Below, piece after piece: positions 62,153 to 64,000 of a stretch of 64,000 bases of DNA. The notes below the pieces were generated by a model. It saw only the letters and a list, made by a program, of their open reading frames with translations, was not told the origin of the DNA and searched no databases. The DNA comes from an uncultured Clostridia bacterium (GTDB taxonomy: Bacteria; Bacillota; Clostridia; Christensenellales; HGM11417). The stretch is taken from assembly GCA_944332455.1 (NCBI GenBank), contig CALVJY010000002.1, positions 111,203 to 175,202 on the forward strand, written 5' to 3'. A program made the translations under genes and the position numbers. Each line of letters opens with the position of its first letter. Position 1 is the stretch's first letter.

Positions 62153-63349
62153 ATGAAGAACATGATTTCCCACCGCGCCGCCAACATCACCCCCTCGGTC
62201 ACCCTGGCCATCACGGCCAAGGCCAAAAAGATGAAGGCCGACGGCATTTCGGTCATCGGCTTCGGCGCCGGAGAGCCGGACTTCGGCACCCCGGACTTCA
62301 TCGTGGAGGCCGCCAAAAAGGCGCTGGACGAAAACTTTACCAAATACACCCCCTCCTCGGGGATGCCCGCTCTGCGGCAGGCCATCGCCGACAAGCTCCG
62401 CCGGGAGAACGGGCTTTCCTACGAGCCCTCCCAGATCATCGTCTCCAACGGCGCCAAACATTCCCTGTTCAACGCCATGGCGGCCACGGTGGATCCCGGG
62501 GACGAGGTCATCATCCCCTCGCCGTACTGGCTGACCTATCCCGAGCTGGTGCGGCTGTGCGACGGAGTGCCGGTCTTTGTCCGGACCGAGGAGGAGCTGG
62601 GCTTCAAGCTCTCCCCCGCCGCGCTGGAGGCCGCCATCACCCCAAAGACCAAGTGGCTGATTTTGAACAGCCCCTCCAACCCCACCGGGGCGGTCTATTC
62701 CCGGGAGGAGCTTTCCGCCCTGGCCGAGGTCTGCATCCGCCGGGACATCGGGGTGATCTCGGACGAGATCTACGAAAAGCTGGTCTACGCCGGGGCCGAG
62801 CACGTCTCCATCGCCTCCCTCCCCGGCATGGCCGAGCGCACCGTCGTGGTCAACGGCCTGTCCAAGTCCTGCGCCATGACCGGCTGGCGGATCGGCTACC
62901 TGGCCGCCCCCAAGGAGATCGCCAAGGCCGTGGACGGCCTGCAGAGCCACGCCACCTCCAACGCCAACTCCATCGCCCAGGCCGCCTCGGTGGCCGCCAT
63001 CACCAACCCCGAGGAGGACCGCTTTCTGCACCGCATGGTGGAGGCCTACGACGCCCGGCGCAAGTTCATGTTCCAGGCGGTCTCGGCCATTCCCGGCCTC
63101 TCCTGCCACGAGCCCAAGGGGGCATTTTACCTCTTCGTCAACGTCTCCGGCATCCTGGGCAGGACCTGCCGGGGCAAAGTCTTGAAGGACGCGGTGGACG
63201 TCGCCGACCAGATGCTGGAATCCGGCGTGGCCGTGGTCCCCGGGAACGCCTTCGGCGCCCCCGATCACATCCGGCTGTCCTATGCCCTCAGCATGGAGGA
63301 CATCCGGGAGGGCATGAAGCGGATCGCCGCCTTTGCGGCCCTGCTGTAA
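62153..63349 (+). CDS. Aspartate-type PLP-dependent aminotransferase (class I)
   Basis: 398 residues, GGAGG 7 bases before the ATG. Subgroup I-gamma features: GAGEPDFGTPDFI near residue 41, YTPSSGMPALRQAIA, NSPSNPTGAVY near 172, DEIYEKLVY, and the PLP lysine in NGLSKSCAMTGWRIGY near 238. Likely transfers the amino group between aspartate and 2-oxoglutarate, though related enzymes use other amino acids. Ends before a terminator. Confidence 0.94.
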   Translation: MKNMISHRAANITPSVTLAITAKAKKMKADGISVIGFGAGEPDFGTPDFIVEAAKKALDENFTKYTPSSGMPALRQAIADKLRRENGLSYEPSQIIVSNGAKHSLFNAMAATVDPGDEVIIPSPYWLTYPELVRLCDGVPVFVRTEEELGFKLSPAALEAAITPKTKWLILNSPSNPTGAVYSREELSALAEVCIRRDIGVISDEIYEKLVYAGAEHVSIASLPGMAERTVVVNGLSKSCAMTGWRIGYLAAPKEIAKAVDGLQSHATSNANSIAQAASVAAITNPEEDRFLHRMVEAYDARRKFMFQAVSAIPGLSCHEPKGAFYLFVNVSGILGRTCRGKVLKDAVDVADQMLESGVAVVPGNAFGAPDHIRLSYALSMEDIREGMKRIAAFAALL

Positions 63350-63447
63350 CGGACCCGAACGAGTCCATGGCTTTTTAAGGCGCCCCAAGACCGCCGACAA
63401 ATCTTGCGCGGGGCAGCCTTGCGCATCCCGGCAAAACCGGATGCGGG

Positions 63448-63472
63448 AAAGGAGCCGTCAGGCTCCTTTTTT
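63448..63472 (+). terminator. Terminator after the aminotransferase gene
   Basis: AAAGGAGCC / GGCTCCTTT with a 4-base loop and a T-run. Confidence 0.85.
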
Positions 63473-63534
63473 GTCCCCCCGGCGGCAGCGGTTTCCGAGG
63501 CCCCGGCCGGGCCAGACTTTTCAGGGAGGAAGAG

Positions 63535-64000
63535 ATGGTACACTTCAACCAAAACACCAAATTTCTGGAATACGACAACTACCGCTACGAGCTGCAGGAC
63601 GTGTCCGAGCCCAATCTCTTCCGGGAGATCTTCGACTACAAGTCGGTGCCCAAAGTCCCCTTCAACCACCGCATGGTGCCCATGGATCCCGCCGAGGAGA
63701 TCTGGGTGACCGACACCACCTTCCGGGACGGCCAGCAGTCCACCTCTCCCTTTACGGTGGAGCAGATCGTGGACCTGTTCAAGATGATGTCCCGCCTGGG
63801 CGGACCCAAGGGCATCATCCGGCAGAGCGAGTTCTTCCTCTACTCCGAAAAGGACCGGGAGGCCGCCCGCCGCTGCCTGGAGCTGGGGCTGCCCTTCCCC
63901 GAGGTCACCAGCTGGATCCGCGCTAACGAAAAGGATTTCGATCTGGTCAAGTCCATGGGCATCAGGGAGACCGGCATTTTAGTCAGCTGTTCGGACTACC
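63535..64000 (+). CDS. HMGL-like carboxyltransferase (2-isopropylmalate/homocitrate synthase-related), partial
   Basis: The first 155 residues lie in the window; the gene runs off the right edge. GGGAGG 6 bases before the ATG. After a 55-residue N-terminal extension, the TIM-barrel start WVTDTTFRDGQQS carries the metal-binding Asp and the RDGQQ motif of the pyruvate-carboxyltransferase/HMGL family. The next segments EQIVDLFKMMSRLGG and IRQSEFFLYSEKDREAARRC fit as well. The true substrate cannot be fixed from this fragment; members with this long N-terminus are usually annotated only as 2-isopropylmalate synthase-like. Confidence 0.85.
   Translation, partial: MVHFNQNTKFLEYDNYRYELQDVSEPNLFREIFDYKSVPKVPFNHRMVPMDPAEEIWVTDTTFRDGQQSTSPFTVEQIVDLFKMMSRLGGPKGIIRQSEFFLYSEKDREAARRCLELGLPFPEVTSWIRANEKDFDLVKSMGIRETGILVSCSDY

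Overview
The window is GC-rich DNA with sigma-A promoters of the TTGACA-17-TATAAT type, strong AGGAGG ribosome binding sites and lipoprotein signal peptides. It carries a SipL-like spore-coat gene, HPr kinase, CIRCE-controlled groESL, pyruvate formate-lyase and a clostridial-looking 6S RNA. Together these point to an anaerobic, probably endospore-forming, high-GC member of the Clostridia (Oscillospirales-like). The lineage is an inference from gene content, not a measured placement.

Layout. 1-6570 (minus strand) is a carbohydrate uptake operon. In transcription order it holds an SGNH-hydrolase lipoprotein, a solute-binding lipoprotein, two ABC permeases, a GH99-like lipoprotein with a carbohydrate-binding C-terminus, and the start of another signal-peptide protein. 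A divergent AraC regulator lies at 7336-8187. The 765-base gap between them holds an operator-overlapping promoter, a second copy of the operator palindrome and a 98-base tandem repeat. 8720-14353 (plus) carries a SipL-like protein, a GNAT-like protein, a zinc-ribbon membrane protein, an M18 aminopeptidase and ybaK. A BrnA-like antitoxin gene follows, lying between two exact 53-base copies of the ybaK 3' end. 14919-19268 (minus) holds the chaperones htpG, groEL and groES. 19457-26357 mixes housekeeping and unknown genes: a dCMP deaminase, a glycerophosphodiesterase, a Cys-rich DUF1540 microprotein, a ferritin-like diiron protein, and a DUF3343/cysteine-desulfurase pair.

26782-34717 is more accessory. 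It has a Gly/Ser/Asn-repeat protein, an AT-rich islet, and a TetR-flavodoxin-alcohol dehydrogenase group with two operator palindromes. A 5'-truncated IS3-family transposase and a beta-helix lipoprotein follow. 36097-43388 holds a 1-phosphofructokinase-like kinase and a 2002-residue surface protein with 13 MBG-like repeats. A 6S RNA gene lies at about 43555-43772. 44099-47102 is pflB-pflA, and a HipBA-type toxin-antitoxin pair follows.

49333-53668 is a MarR-controlled heterodimeric ABC exporter with a perfect 13-base-arm operator. Next come a MATE exporter, then a membrane protein, hprK, a Cof-type phosphatase and HU. 58978-61640 has two lipoproteins (one with a vWA domain) and a membrane protein, followed by a short relic of an ftsH 3' end. 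The window ends with an aspartate-type aminotransferase and the start of an HMGL-like carboxyltransferase.

A recurring trait is that intergenic spaces hold short, mutually unrelated tandem repeats (22, 38, 56, about 60 and 98 bases), while the genes between them look ordinary. No complete new defence or biosynthetic system is visible. The most unusual items are the 53-base-repeat-flanked antitoxin cassette, the htpG leader that duplicates its own Shine-Dalgarno, the MBG-repeat surface protein with a non-LPxTG C-terminus, and the repeat-protein locus.
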